From Oreohelix idahoensis (taxonomy: Eukaryota > Mollusca > Gastropoda > Stylommatophora > Oreohelicidae), in assembly GCA_024509875.1 (NCBI GenBank), contig JAMPIV010004448.1, positions 744,001 through 808,000 of the forward strand: DNA of 64,000 nt. The letters are read 5' to 3'. A program made the translations under genes and the position numbers. Shown piece after piece: positions 45,082-57,013 of this stretch (position 1 is its first letter; every line of letters begins with the position of its first letter). The notes under the pieces were generated by a model that was given only the letters and a program-made list of their open reading frames with translations, searched no databases and was not told where the DNA came from.

Positions 45082-46502
45082 TCCCCTGTAGCATGATAAC
45101 CATTGCCTAGTAAATGAATGAAAGAAAGGGAAGTATGGCATGTGTTGCAGGCACGATGCTTGTCTATTCTTGGAAGACAATATGGGTCAACCAATAAAAA
45201 AATAGCTACGACAGTTTACTACAGAGGATAAAACCATACGAAGTGTAGGTTAGACGTAGTGACCGTATATGTGTATGCAATGTCAGAAATGGATGAAAAA
45301 TGGTCTTATTTTACCAAGGATAACTCCAATGCTATGCTTGCCAACGAAAAAATGGATGGGATAAGTACTTTTTTCAGAAATATGCTAGTAAAGGTGTTAG
45401 TATAATGAACGATGCTGTGTTTTTCATGATTAAAATTTGATATAAAATCAATATCAGAACCAATTACGGAAAACGACACATGGACAGAAAGCAGAACTTA
45501 CGGAGAATGGAAGAATATAACTAAAAAAGTACTGGTTAGAAAAGGTGAGCTGCACGAATCAGAGGTTTGGAATACCACTCACACAGTTTCACTCGGAAAG
45601 GCTAAAACCAGAGTTGCAACAGATTTACCAAACCTTGCTCTCCGAGACGTAGGATGCGAGCTTATAAAAAGAGACCGTGGAGATTTCAAACTACACATGC
45701 GCATCATAAAGACAGAAGGACGGAGGCTAGAGAGAAGCTTGTCAATGCTAAAACCTGTACCATCTGATACCAGGCAGCGCAATCTCCACAAAACCTTGTC
45801 GTTTCTGAACTTTATAATTATCCTTAGAGGGTTTGTAGAATTTCTGTATATATTTGTGAAATTAATATCACTGTTTATTTCAGGATTTTATTTGGTTACT
45901 ATACATAGTTGGGATGTGAATGAACTATGCATATATGTGTATTAATTGGTATGATTGCTGAAGATAGAAACCGACAATATAACCAACAGTGACTCAGCAG
46001 AGCCCTGTCAGCAGTCCTTATCAGGATTAATATAACCTGCTAAAAGTTACAGCACTTTTCAGAGCTGACTTGGCATTCCATATGTGAAAGGCAAAGGTAG
46101 CATCGTACCTATGTATAAAATGTATTATATTCATGTATTATATTATCTTAGAAAATGTTCTGCACTTAGACACCCATTTTGTCTCGCTATTGCTAATCAT
46201 ACTGAGCCATGTATCATTCATATGCATGCAAACATCTGAAACACAGTCATCTTATGCACAACTAGACTTGTGGGCTTTATAGCCATAAGCTTGCCACATG
46301 TCTGTCATTGTCCGCAGGTTCACATGTGTCATCACAAATTACAAGTCTAAGACTCCAGAACAATCATTGCATCCTGAAGAAACCCAGGAGCATCAGATAT
46401 TGTCTGCTGGAACTCAGCCCTAGTCCACAACAGTGTTTGGGGGACTGGAGCAAGACTTTAATTAACATTATGTACATTCATACTGAGGATAGGCACAGAT
46501 TC

Positions 46503-46812
46503 TTCTTCTTCTTCTTCCTCGTTCCTCCTGAAAAGGACGTTGGTTGCGTTGTGTCCGTTTACAGCGAAGCTGCGGTATTTGCGCCTTTCGGCCGACACAT
46601 CCGACTTCCGCACGGCCTTTTTTGAGACCGGGTTTGCCTTCCCTCTTCGATCCCTACTCCTCAGCCAGACTGCAGTGATGCAGCCTGTTTCCAGGACCAC
46701 CACGTGGAGGTGGAGTAGGGTTTTGGTCAGCTCTGGTTTGCTGACCCTGACGCAGGCAGTCAAGCTATGGGTCGCTTACTGCATTCCTCACTTTTGATGC
46801 GGCTTGGGTCCC
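46503..46812 (-). mobile_element. SINE-like element, copy 1, with (GAA)n tail
   Basis: About 310 bp, flanked by the duplication aggcacagattc (46491-46502 and 46813-46824; the last two bases are shared with the tail). In its own sense (minus) it starts GGGACCCAAG and ends in (GAA)n. Its core contains cacctccacgtggtggtcct. It is alignable end to end with the copies at 56696-57003 and 58465-58770. No tRNA-type promoter boxes are clear. Confidence 0.85.
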
Positions 46813-47930
46813 AGGCACAGATTCGATGTTAAGTATTTCTGTAGCCAATTCCTGACGTGTGAGACTAGTCAGTGACAGTTAATGATGAACAGTGTAGTGC
46901 ATTAGCATAGCTAAGAGACTAAAGTGAAAGGAACTTTTGCAGAATATTTCAAAATTTACTTGGTTTCACGAGTGGGTTATGTAAGAGTCTGTCTGACGAG
47001 AACCAAGTCTGTGTGATGTCAGAGACAAGACGAAATCTGAGAGAGATCTGAGATGATAGACGAGAAATGGTGTTGATAGTGGATAGTGTGACTTATAGTT
47101 ATCGAGGGTGAGAACCTATACTGACTCTCCCCTCGCCACTCAGTACCTTTTATTCAACTACTGCCACACTGCCTCTTGTCCTACTTAGGAGATAAGGTTG
47201 TATTACACTACAGTGCATCCTCATACAACAGTACGAGTACAAGTTAAAGAGTACAGGTACAGACAGGAAAGGAAATCTGATCCGAAAAGAGAAATTATAT
47301 ATATTTTATTAACAACAGAAAAAAACTCTGGAAAAATAAGCATGAAATCAATCACTACAACAAACAAAACTTCAGTAATATGCAGGTATCAAATGTACGA
47401 GACACTCAAACCAAAGGTTGGTAGAAAATAAATGCTTGGACCACTCCCGAGAAAAAAAAAACCCATAGGGTCCACGCTTTCACAATTTTGGGGTGGATAT
47501 AAAATTAATAATCCTTTGCTGGAAAAAACCTGAAATAAAGAACTGTACCTACACAAACACAATCCCGCTGACTTGTCCCTGTCAGCAACACTGCTAATCA
47601 CTTCACACGATGCTTATGTACCCAGGTTCTTAAACAATCTACCCTCCCCTCAATTACATTGAGTGCATTCGACCCCAAAATCCTTCTTCGTTGGCACGCT
47701 TGCGCTGGGGCTTCACTGGGATCATGGTTAGCAGTTGGAGAAATTTTGACCATATCGTCTCCAGAGTAATTGCTGATTTAATCCGTGAATTGACTGCACT
47801 CGGCTGAAAATCCAGGAATTGGGGGTTGCGATGGCAACACTCAAGATAAAACAATTGATGAGGAAATAATCCGCCTGTTGTGTAATGGCCCACTGCTACT
47901 GTAGCGGTCCTCACTGATAAGGGACGACGT

Positions 47931-48130
47931 AGCTTGGTAAAGAGAACTGGTGCAAACGGAGCATGAGCGCTCTTCTTATTAGCTTGGGAAAGAGAACTGG
48001 TGCAAACGGTGCATGAGCGCGCCTCCTATTAGCTTGGTAAAGAGAACTGGTGCAAACGGAGCATGAGTGTTCCTCTTATTAGCTTGGTAAAGAGAACTGG
48101 TGCAAACGGAGCATGAGCGCTCCTCTTATT
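47931..48130. repeat. 50-bp minisatellite, four units
   Basis: Units begin at 47931, 47981, 48031 and 48081 with agcttggtaaagagaactgg. A few substitutions only. Confidence 0.97.
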
Positions 48131-49076
48131 AGGTGTTGGGCGAAGTATTGGTACTCCAAGCAAAGGCCACTCATCAATGTGCCCGTAATAGGGTGATGAA
48201 TTAGGATGAATGGGTCGATGAATTGTGCGACCCTTCCTCCAGGAAGGTAATCAGGCCTAAGGCTTCAGCGTAGGGCCTGAACTAACCGGGGTTAGCTGTA
48301 AAGAAAAGACTAACAACTCATATAACATCGTGCTAAATATAACATAAACATTACAGCACGTCACAACAATAAACAGGTCGGAACTAGATACCTGAAAAAC
48401 ATACACGCCTCCCCTTCTATTACTGATCAAGGCTGACCTGCGCTGCAGTTTTTATCTTACTCTCCCCCGCTCACCGTCCGATCAACAATAAGTGCAGGGC
48501 CGGCTTACGGTAAGTTTTGCGTAACACTACACAGCCCGGGTAACGGCGTCTAATGCGGGAATGGTTTCAGGCATGTTTACAAACTGCCCTTCCCTCTCCC
48601 TCTTGGCAAGACACAAATCATTCAGGTCGGCTAACCCACCGGCCTCTACACAATTCGCCGACCAGTCTAAACTGGTTCGACACATTTAAACATTACATAC
48701 AGCATATGACGACAAATAGAAGTATGCGCTAGTTAAGTATACAAATTGCATTTAAAATACCCATTAATACCAAAGTACTCACTTAGATGCAAAGTATATG
48801 TTGCGAAAAAGAATTATGTACACAAACAGCCACTGAGGCCAAAACAGACTACATTTGCTCAGGTTAACCTTTTGTGTGTGTTAAAGATTTCCCTCTCTCT
48901 AACATTCCGTTACATAGTTATACCTATATTTATATATAGTAAGCCGATTATTCTTTTAATGAACTATATCAGACATCAAATCCCACAACCATTTGGCTCT
49001 TATAACTGGTAGTAGCATACAGTCACAATAAAACTGGCTATAGCTTTAGATCTCTGGTTGAATGATTGCTGTAATT

Positions 49077-49440
49077 CAATCAATCAATACCCTTTAGCTC
49101 CACAAGGAGCATAGGCCTTCAACAAACACATGCCAAGTCTTCCTGTCCTGTGCTATCTGCTCAAGTTCTTTCCATGTTTTCCTCATCATTTTCACCTCTG
49201 TTTCCAGTTCTCTTCTCCATGTGTTTTTGGTCTACCTCTGCCTCTCTTTCCATGTGGATTCCAGAACAAGGACTGCCTTGTAATGCTATCAACATGTTTC
49301 CTCAATGTGTGTCCTATCCATCGCCAGCGTCTTCTTCTCAACTCTTGTTCCACTGGCACTTGTCTGGTTCTTGTCATCAATTCCACATTTGTGACTTTGT
49401 CATACCATTTCAGTCCTTCTATTCTACGGAAGCACCCGTA
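49077..49440 (-). mobile_element. 5'-truncated LINE with (ATTG)n tail and 12-bp target duplication
   Basis: 364 bp flanked by attgctgtaatt (49065-49076 and 49441-49452). The minus strand encodes ELRRRRWRWIGHTLRKHVDS, then ITRQSLFWNPHGKRGRGRPK, then a decayed end. The tail is caatcaatcaat on the plus strand. Confidence 0.9.
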
Positions 49441-50633
49441 ATTGCTGTAATTACCACATTAAAAAAACCCTTTATGAAGGCTTACTCTGACTTATCACAT
49501 ATCCCAAGCACAATATTTATACTAAGTACCAATGTTTAAACTTGCTTACCGCAACTGTCAGAATCTCCCACTCTTATAATCACAAACAGGCAAGCTGGTG
49601 TTAAGTCTGCTACTATCTCCCGGCAAGAATTTTAGGACTGAAGCAATGAGAAATAGACAAGACTGCCTATATATATAGTGAGAATTTGCCACAGGTGTTC
49701 AGCGTGGTTTGAACACCTGCATAGGGGAGTAGAAAAACAACACGTAATAGTTACCCAGAGACTTCTCTAGGAGACCTTCTACAAAGAATTTGGCGCAAGA
49801 GGGAAAAGCGGGTTATGCTAGCGTGTCCCCGACTTTCCTGGCCATCAATGTACAGGGAACTCTCTAGGAACAGTTTCCCGTGTCAAAGACCCGGGACTTT
49901 TTGCCGCTAAACTCTTAAACTGGGTGTCGGCTTTTGACTCGTGGTCAAACGAACTCTAAAAAAGATGCCGCTGTCCCCGGCAGTGAGTCCAGGACGCGTC
50001 AATTATCTCCTACCTACATTACAGAAACAGGGGAGTGAACCTATCAGCTTCCAGAATGACAAGTCAATTACCCCGCTGGTATCTACAGAAACGAAAAGAA
50101 GTGAAATGGGCGTAACAAAAATCAGACAGAAATTAGGAGGGATGGTAGTTCAGTCTAAGTAGCCAGAATTTATAATCCATGTTGCCACACTTGGAAGACT
50201 CAAGGCCGAACTTGTTTTAAGTTTAATACTTATTTTAGAACTTCACCATCATCCCAATTTTGTAATATACTTATCCATTGAGTTCCATCATCCAACATGC
50301 ACCATTCAGCACAAAGAAAGATAGTGTAAATATTAAATACTCGTAATTCAAATTTGTAACACTCTGACTTATTTATTTTATACTGTTGAAGTTTGAGTTT
50401 TATTGAATTGTTTGATTATCATGGGTAGTTACATAGCAAAGGTGGCACTGTAGGATCTGACTTTACTCTGAATAATTTCTTAATCAGATACCTTCACAGC
50501 CGTGACTATCCTGTGATACCAGTGTTCCTCTCCAAACACTGGGACTTCACTCATTCAAGACAGAATTATATTTCTGTTTCTTCAGTAATACTACTGACAC
50601 TACACGCTTATAAAAACCTTTCGCTACATCCCC

Positions 50634-51770
50634 AGGAAGTGCTTGCAAGATGTTTAACTAGGTTCAGGCGTTTACTGGCCTTATCTTTCATTTTGTGCAT
50701 GAAGGTATTGAGGAGTAGCTGTCTGTCAAGCTCCACTCTTAAGTAAACTGGATTTTCTTCTCTGGACAGTAGTTGTCCTTCGAGTTTTAGTTGGTATACC
50801 TTCTTGCTTTCCTTGATGCTCCTGGTGAAAATTGTGTATACAATTGTCTGGGTGTTTATTTTTAGTTTCCAGAGCCTGCAATGCTCAGCTATTGTATCTA
50901 GGGCTCTGTTTAGTTTTGCTTGCGACAGTTTTTGTATTTTTCTACTGTCCAAATGAGCAGGTCATCTGCATACAATGTTTTTGATACCTTCAAGAAGGGA
51001 GGAAGGTCATTTTTGAAGATAAGGAAGAGGGTGCAACTTAGTGCTGACCCTTGCGGCAATCCGTCCTCTAGTGTTATCTGGGATGATTTAGTGCCTTCTA
51101 CTGTTGTTTGTATTGTTCTGTTACTTAGGAAGGCTTTAATCCAGAGATACTTTTTTCCATGTACGCCCATTTTGTCATTTTGGCGAAGAGCCCCTGTCTC
51201 CAAACTGTGTCGTATACTTGCTGCAGATCAATGAAACAGCTGTTGTGTGCTTACCCTCTTGGAATGCATCTAAGGATTTTTGCACAAAATGAAAGAGTTG
51301 ATCGTCTGTTCTGAAGCCTGCCTGACTATCATTGATGACTTTATTACTTTCCAGCCACCAGTAGAGCCTGTGATTAACTATTTTCTTTGCAAGTTTTCCA
51401 ATTGCTGAGGTCAGTGAGACTGGTCTGTAGCTTCCAGGTTCTTCAGCTGGCTTGTTGTTCTTTAGAATTGGTTTGATATTTGCAGTCAGCCAAGCTTAAG
51501 GGAGTGTGCTTTCTTTCCATGTTCTGTTAATGAAGTTTAAGAGTACTAACTTTGCAACTGGGCCTAGGTTTAGTATCATTTCATTGGTAATTTTGTCTAG
51601 TCCTGGAGCTTTCTTGGTCTTTAATTTATGTAGTGCGCTATTCATTTCGTGGATGGTGTACTCAGTTTCAAATAGTGCAATGCTTACTTTAGCAGCTCTC
51701 TGTTCTGTTTTTGTTATGTTCTTAATTGTTTTGTCTTGCTGTTTTCTGTGATTTATGCTGATACAAATGA
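50634..51770 (-). pseudogene. LINE with RNase H domain, reverse transcriptase half
   Basis: From about 51700 on the minus strand: ALHKLKTKKAPGLDKITNEM, PGSYRPVSLTSAIGKL, SQAGFRTDDQL, then LEDGLPQGSALSCTLFLIF and LYADDLLIW (catalytic Asp pair kept, about 50990-50960), and so on to VKHLASTSWG at the insertion boundary. Stops and frameshifts occur near 51490 and 51240. It is one gene with 43650-45081. Confidence 0.85.
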
Positions 51771-51869
51771 CGATGAATGCCTTGCCTATCGTCCACTAGA
51801 TATCATGTATATAATATGCAACGTTGTCCTGCATATATGTCCAAGGAGTCATAAGCAAATATAGCGGTG

Positions 51870-52650
51870 CTTTGTATAATCTTCCCGCCCAAACTTTCAT
51901 TCATAAGTGCCATAGTGTCATGTCTGTTTTTGTTTAATCGTCCTGCCCAAATTTTCATTCATAAGTGTCGTAGTGTCATGTCTGTTTTTGTATAATCTTG
52001 TCGCCCAAATTTTCATTCAAAAGTGTCATAGCGGCATATCTGTTTTTGTATAATCTTTTCACCAAATTTTCATTCATAAGTGTCATAGTTTCATATCTCT
52101 TTTTGTATAATCCTGTCGCCCAAATTTTCATTTGTAAGTGTCTTAGTGCTTATATCTGTTTTTGTGTAATCAAGCCACCCATATTTTCATTTGTAAGTGT
52201 CATAGTGTCATGTCTGTTTTTGCATAATCTCGCCGCCCAAATTTTCATTCATAAGTGTCATAGTGTTATGTCTCTTTTTGTATAATCTTGCCGCTCAAAT
52301 TGTCATTCGTAAGTGTCATAGTGTCATGTCTGTTTTTGTATAATCTAGCCACCAAAATTTTAATTCATGTGTCATGTCTGTTTTTGTATAATCTTGCCGC
52401 CCACATTTTCATTTGTAAATGTCATGTCTGTTTCCATATAATCTTGCCGTCCAAATTTTCATTCGTAAGTGTCATGTCTGTTTTGATATAATCCTGCCGC
52501 CCAAATTTTAATTCATAAGTGTCATAGTGTCATGTTTGTTTTTATATAATCTTCGTGCCCAAATTTTCATTCATAAGTGTCATATCTGTTTTTGTATCAT
52601 CTTCCCGCCCAAATCTTCATTCGTTAAGTGTCATAATGTCATGTCTGTTT
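51870..52650. repeat. About 58-bp minisatellite, some 14 units of variable length
   Basis: Core tgtctgtttttgtataatct, then gcccaaattttcattcataa and gtgtcatagtgtca. Units are 48-60 bp; the shorter ones lack the tagtgtca end. Short open frames in this stretch are a side effect of the repeat. Confidence 0.95.
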
Positions 52651-53202
52651 TTCTGCATTGCCATGGTGAGATGATAGGAAACTATAACAAAGCGTTAGAA
52701 CATGATGCAATCCGATCATCAGAACTGTTCCCACCGGACAAGTGTTCCGGCCCTTTTATCTCCTTTACACTCTATGTGGGCAAGCCCACTTGGATTATGA
52801 CTCCCAAGTGCCTGCCTCTCCTGTTGTGTTTTCCAGCCTGCGCTGGGAATCGAACATACTCCACATTGGTTGCGACTTTCAACCTCGCTCCCGGCCTAAT
52901 CCGTGCTGTCAGCTTAAGGCAACTTTTGAAAGTAACCATTATGCTGTATACAAATTACTGTCCTAGGTTCCATAGAATGTTGCGGTTGCTCCATAGCCAA
53001 CAAGACGTCATCTGCGCAGTCTCACCGAGTATCTTAAGTGCCTTTGTTCATGACTGTCCTTTGACGTCCAACAGTCATGTACCAGTATAATAATATCCTT
53101 TTTACCGTCTCCGAAATGTAAAATATAAAGATAACAGTGGTATGTCTAAGTGTCCAGTAAATGCTATACATAAATACAATTATGTTCTATTTTCTCTCTC
53201 AG

Positions 53203-53403
53203 ATAAACATCACTGCCTTTTCCCTGTACATTGTTAACTCCGGTGGTAACCACGTGATACCGGCACCAGTGCTGCAGTTGGAGATGTTGCTTCAGGATAT
53301 TTATAAGTTCACATCCTCGGACCCTGATGTGACATTGTTCCCTGGCTTTGACAGCACGTGTAGTGACCTCAAAAATGATGCTTCCCGTTGGTTTCAGAAA
53401 TGA
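53203..53403 (+). CDS. ENDOD1-like gene, exon D, with stop codon
   Basis: Strong acceptor (attttctctctcag). It reads in phase 0 from exon C: INITAFSLYIVNSGG..., then PVLQLEMLLQDIYKF and VTLFPGFDSTC, matching the family C terminus (L-x-x-L-Y ... L-F-P-x-x-C). Stop TGA at 53401-53403. A polyadenylation signal, aataaa, lies at 53547-53552. The four exons give about 212 residues. The last intron is 14.8 kb and is filled with a LINE, a 5.5-kb insertion and minisatellites. Confidence 0.8.
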   Translation: MNITAFSLYIVNSGGNHVIPAPVLQLEMLLQDIYKFTSSDPDVTLFPGFDSTCSDLKNDASRWFQK

Positions 53404-53546
53404 GGTTGCGGTTGTGAGGGAACGTGATCCCTGGAGATACTAATCTAAATTAGCTTTTCTTTTGGTTACAATAGCTCATAAGTTGTGTATCTGAAGGATG
53501 ACGGCTGGTAACAGTTTGATGTATTATAAAATTTACTGCATGAGTT

Positions 53547-53552
53547 AATAAA
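53547..53552 (+). terminator. Polyadenylation signal of the ENDOD1-like gene
   Basis: AATAAA 144 bp after the stop codon of exon D, followed by a T-rich stretch. Confidence 0.6.
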
Positions 53553-53570
53553 ATAGTTTATTGACATCTT

Positions 53571-55044
53571 TGTATATACATGTAAAGAAATCGCCAGGCT
53601 GATTTCGGATGCGGTACCTTTAATGTTTTTTTTTTTTTTGCGTTTCTGCCAATCGTTTACGCGCTGATTTTCTCTATGGGGTCGTCGTCCACATATGACT
53701 CACGTTGTGTAGAAAAAGGAGAAGGGGGTCAACATTTTGCAAAGAAGTGTGACAATAAGGGAAGGAAGCGGGCTTGACATTATGTGACGTCACACACAAA
53801 TCTGAGTTAGGAACAAAATAGATGTTTTAACCTCTATCTTCATATGTCTATTTTTATCCGCAATATTTAAGTAGTCTCACGTTGACGACATATATGAATA
53901 CTATAATCTCATCTGAAATATCGGATAATTGTTTTAACTTTTAGTTGGTTTAAATTTTTTTTAACAATGAATAATACACATCTTTCCAATAAACGATGTT
54001 GATCTGAAAAGAAGTGCATCTCTAGTTGGTTGAATGGAAGTGCATCTTATTTTGTCGTGGGATAATGATAGCGAGTATAAATGATTCATTGGTAACGACT
54101 TCAGTTTTTAAATCATACATTTTTATGGATTTGCTCTCAAGTTTAAAATTATTTTATCAAACTTTAACGTGTCAGAATTAAAGTTATTGATGTGTTTACT
54201 TTACATTTAATTTATATTTTACTGCTTGAAATTAAAATATGCCAAAATGAGCCATATTTTAATACATTTAGCAAACTTTAACCAGCTAAGCAGTCTTTGT
54301 AAAAAAAACTAATTAATTTAAACCTTATTTTACTTAAAAGGTTGTTATTTTTTTTAAATGGCATAAATTGTGTGACGTCATACTATGTTAATCCAACGAG
54401 CTTTAATTTCTTGTGTAACTACTGTTGCTTTACAGCCAATCAATGTGAAGTTTTTTGTGTGGCACGTGCCCAAAATGAAACGTTAAAAAAAATAATGTGA
54501 TCTTCGTGAAAGTCAAGTGAGTTGTGATATCGAATACTTTCCATTTTTCCCTGTACATTTTAAGGATGTATATGTTTTTAATACTTGTACTTATCTGCAT
54601 TATGAATGTTAAATATTTAGGAATACAGAAGGAATTAGCCATCATTATCCGCGTTTTGCATGTAAGACAGCTCACACGTTTACTGATAGTTTTGCTCACT
54701 CTGTGTCCGGTTTAATTTATAAGCAATGTAGTATCAAGCTTTGTGACCACCATCATATTCTTCACAGTTTTCCGTTTTCTCGTCCTCTAAATGTTCTTTT
54801 CCTACACCACCTTCTCTCTCTCTCTCTTCACGATACATTTTTCTTGATGGTTTTCATTTCCCCTGTGAATCATGGACCACCACTGTAACTGGCCTATTTG
54901 CAGTAAACCTGCAGAAACCTCTTGAGTTTATGTTGTCTGTAGCCACTTATTTGACATGATGAGGTTGTCAAACCCATGCACAACCTCATATTAGTCACTT
55001 TGTACATGCCTGAGGGAGCAGTAGTCGCATTCTTTCCTTGTCTT
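53571..55044. other. No gene recognised
   Basis: AT-rich intergenic sequence after the polyadenylation signal of the ENDOD1-like gene, with short T and A runs and a (ct)n stretch near 54810. No supported coding frame. Confidence 0.5.
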
Positions 55045-55205
55045 ATAAGGGGCCCCAGAGAACTACACGGGGAATTAAAGCCATAAGGGGCCCCAGAGAA
55101 CTACACAGGGAATTAAAGCCATAAGGGGCCCCAGAGAACTACTCGGGGAATTAAAGCCATAAGGGGCCCCAGAGAACTACACGGGGAATTAAAGCCATAA
55201 GGGCT
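55045..55205. repeat. 38-bp minisatellite, four units
   Basis: Units start at 55045, 55083, 55121 and 55159. They contain ataaggggccccagagaact and acggggaattaaagcc. Almost identical. Confidence 0.97.
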
Positions 55206-55409
55206 GCTAATGTTCATTAATTGTAATAGGACTACTGTTTTATATGTCTGCGTTAATACTAGGCTGGAGATCGTTATTTAAATGTTGTTATAATCCTTAT
55301 TTTTCCGCACAACCTGCCTAAGGACAATTCTTAGAATTTTCTGGCCGAACACCATCACCAACCAAGAACTGTAAACTCGGAGCCACCAAGAAGACGTACG
55401 CACCATCAT

Positions 55410-55870
55410 AGCGGGTAGACGCTGAAACTGGGTTGGCCAAATCCTCAGATGAGACCCTAACATCATCATCAGATGAGACCCTAACATCATCATCAGATGA
55501 GACCCTAACATCATCATCAGATGAGACCCTAACATCATCATCAAATGAGACCCTAACATCATCATCAGATGAGACCCTAACATCATCATCAGATGAGACC
55601 CTAATACCATCATCAGATGAGACCCTAACATCATCATCAGATGAGACCCTAACATCATCATCAGAACTGCCATGCTCGAGAAGGAAAGCGAAAGTGGGGC
55701 CGGCCAAAAGCTACCTGGCGGAGAACTGTGGAAGCAGAAATGCAAATCGTGAACCAGAGTTAGGGCATCACACGATGGGATGGCTGCCGACCGAGCATGG
55801 TGGAGACTGTTTGTTGCTGCCCTACAAGACACAACCAGGCGTGATGGTCACTGATTGCTTTGTCAAGTCA
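55410..55870 (+). pseudogene. LINE 3'-end fragment with a 24-bp expansion inside its coding part
   Basis: The plus strand encodes RR-x-NWVGQILR (about 55413-55448), then nine 24-bp units (55446-55661) that read R-stop-DPNIII, then GKRKWGRPKATWRRTVEAEM (55680-55745) and a decayed end. The unit equals the LINE stretch that usually follows the LR of this motif, so the array is an expansion of coding sequence. The period keeps the LINE frame. The SSDETLTS frame of the other phase is not a gene. Confidence 0.8.
55446..55661. repeat. 24-bp minisatellite, nine units
   Basis: Core cagatgagaccctaacatca, units every 24 bp from 55446. Two units carry substitutions (tcaaatgag, aataccatc). Confidence 0.97.
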
Positions 55871-56685
55871 GCGGTCAAATAAGAAGCAGGAGATAATCAT
55901 AAATTGCATTATTAATCAATATAATTATTATGCTTTCTAGATGTATGTAAGCTAGGTGCATTTTGCTGCTGTTTTATGTGGCGTCATTGTAGCAATGTTA
56001 TTAAGTCATGCACGGTTGTTTCATTATTATCATCATTATTAGCTCCGAATCAGTTATTTAGCTGTTATTGTCTATAGTTGTCTTGTGTAGTTTCATATCT
56101 CAGCTCTATATTAATCTGTATAAACTAAAGACAGAGTCAGTAGTGTTGGCTGTCAGTTCGTGTCCACTAGTGCTATTTTTAACGTCTGTACACACGTATA
56201 TGTATATATCTTGGTATTTTACCTGGAAAAATGTGTATTGCTTGCTTTACTAAAGAAATCCACATACATAAGAGACAGTAGTGCGAGAGACAGTCAGAGC
56301 GGTGTTAGAGAGAGACTATAAAACAAAAGAGAGGAGACAGAGAGCATATCTATGATATATTAATTAACTTGTGTGTGTTTTTTTTTTTTTTTTTTTATGT
56401 TATCTCCATTTTAAATGCTATTGTTGCTGTTCTTTTTAATCGCGAAATCTTGATACATTTTGTCATAACCGTGTAGTGCAGTTTCGTTTTTTGATGTCTT
56501 TTACATTATTTTCTCGAATTTTAGTCTACAGATAAGAGATAGTAAACTGCTGTTAGTTTCAGTCAATGTTTGACCGTACGTATGATAAGTAATGCATTGT
56601 TGATGATAAAATACGTATTATACGCATACGGTTAAACTACCCTACGTTGAAATACGTTGCATCACTGCGTCAAACGGACATTTTT
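55871..56685. other. No gene recognised
   Basis: AT-rich sequence with a T run at 56380-56396 and a ga-rich stretch near 56290-56345. Confidence 0.5.
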
Positions 56686-56695
56686 CTGTAAATCT

Positions 56696-57003
56696 TCTTC
56701 TTCTTCTTCTTCGTTCGCCCTGAAAAGGACGGTGGTTGCGTTGTGTCTGTTTACAACGTAGCTGTGATATCTGCACCTTTCGGTCGACACATCCGACTTC
56801 TGCACGGCATTTTTTAGGACCGGGTTTGCCTTCCCATTTCGATCCACACTCGCTCAGCCAGCCTGCACAGCTGCAGACTGTTTCCAGGACCACCACGTGG
56901 AGGTGGAGTGCGGTCTTGACCAGCTCTGGTTCGCTGGTCCTGACGCAGGCAGTCAAGCTATGAGTCGCTGACTGCGGTCTCTATTGCTGCGTCTTGAGGT
57001 CCC
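56696..57003 (-). mobile_element. SINE-like element, copy 2, with (GAA)n tail
   Basis: Flanked by ctgtaaatct (56686-56695 and 57004-57013). Same start, length and tail as the copies at 46503-46812 and 58465-58770. Confidence 0.88.
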
Positions 57004-57013
57004 CTGTAAATCT

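Larger units (their letters stand above)
45087..50628. mobile_element. 5.5-kb insertion with TG...CA ends and 5-bp target duplication; class uncertain
   Basis: The insertion starts TGTAGCATGATAACC and ends TTTCGCTACA, giving a 6-bp inverted terminus TGTAGC/GCTACA. It is flanked by tcccc at 45082-45086 and 50629-50633. Without it and one duplicate, the LINE frame is continuous (TSWG to ADKGN). I find no terminal direct repeat and no coding domain of its own. The most economical reading is a solo LTR enlarged by later insertions: a SINE-like copy (46503-46812), a 50-bp minisatellite (47931-48130) and a LINE end (49077-49440). A DNA transposon with short termini is the alternative. In 45100-46490, 46825-47930, 48131-49064 and 49453-50628 I see no gene. 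Confidence 0.8.
38419..53202 (+). other. Intron 3 of the ENDOD1-like gene
   Basis: 14.8 kb. Contents include LINE ends (38740-38930, 40028-40279, 43222-43400), a hairpin-type repeat (42900-43175), a LINE split by a 5.5-kb insertion (43650-51770), and a long minisatellite (51870-52650). In 38940-40015 and 40293-42230 I recognise nothing except AT-rich sequence. 52650-53200 holds a possible tRNA-like SINE end: a box-B-like gttcgattccc on the minus strand at 52846-52856. Confidence 0.65.

Noticed and set aside
55278..55832. Repetitive proteins with SSDETLTS-like or MMMLGSHL-like repeats
   Set aside because: They are alternate frames of a 24-bp expansion inside a decayed LINE.
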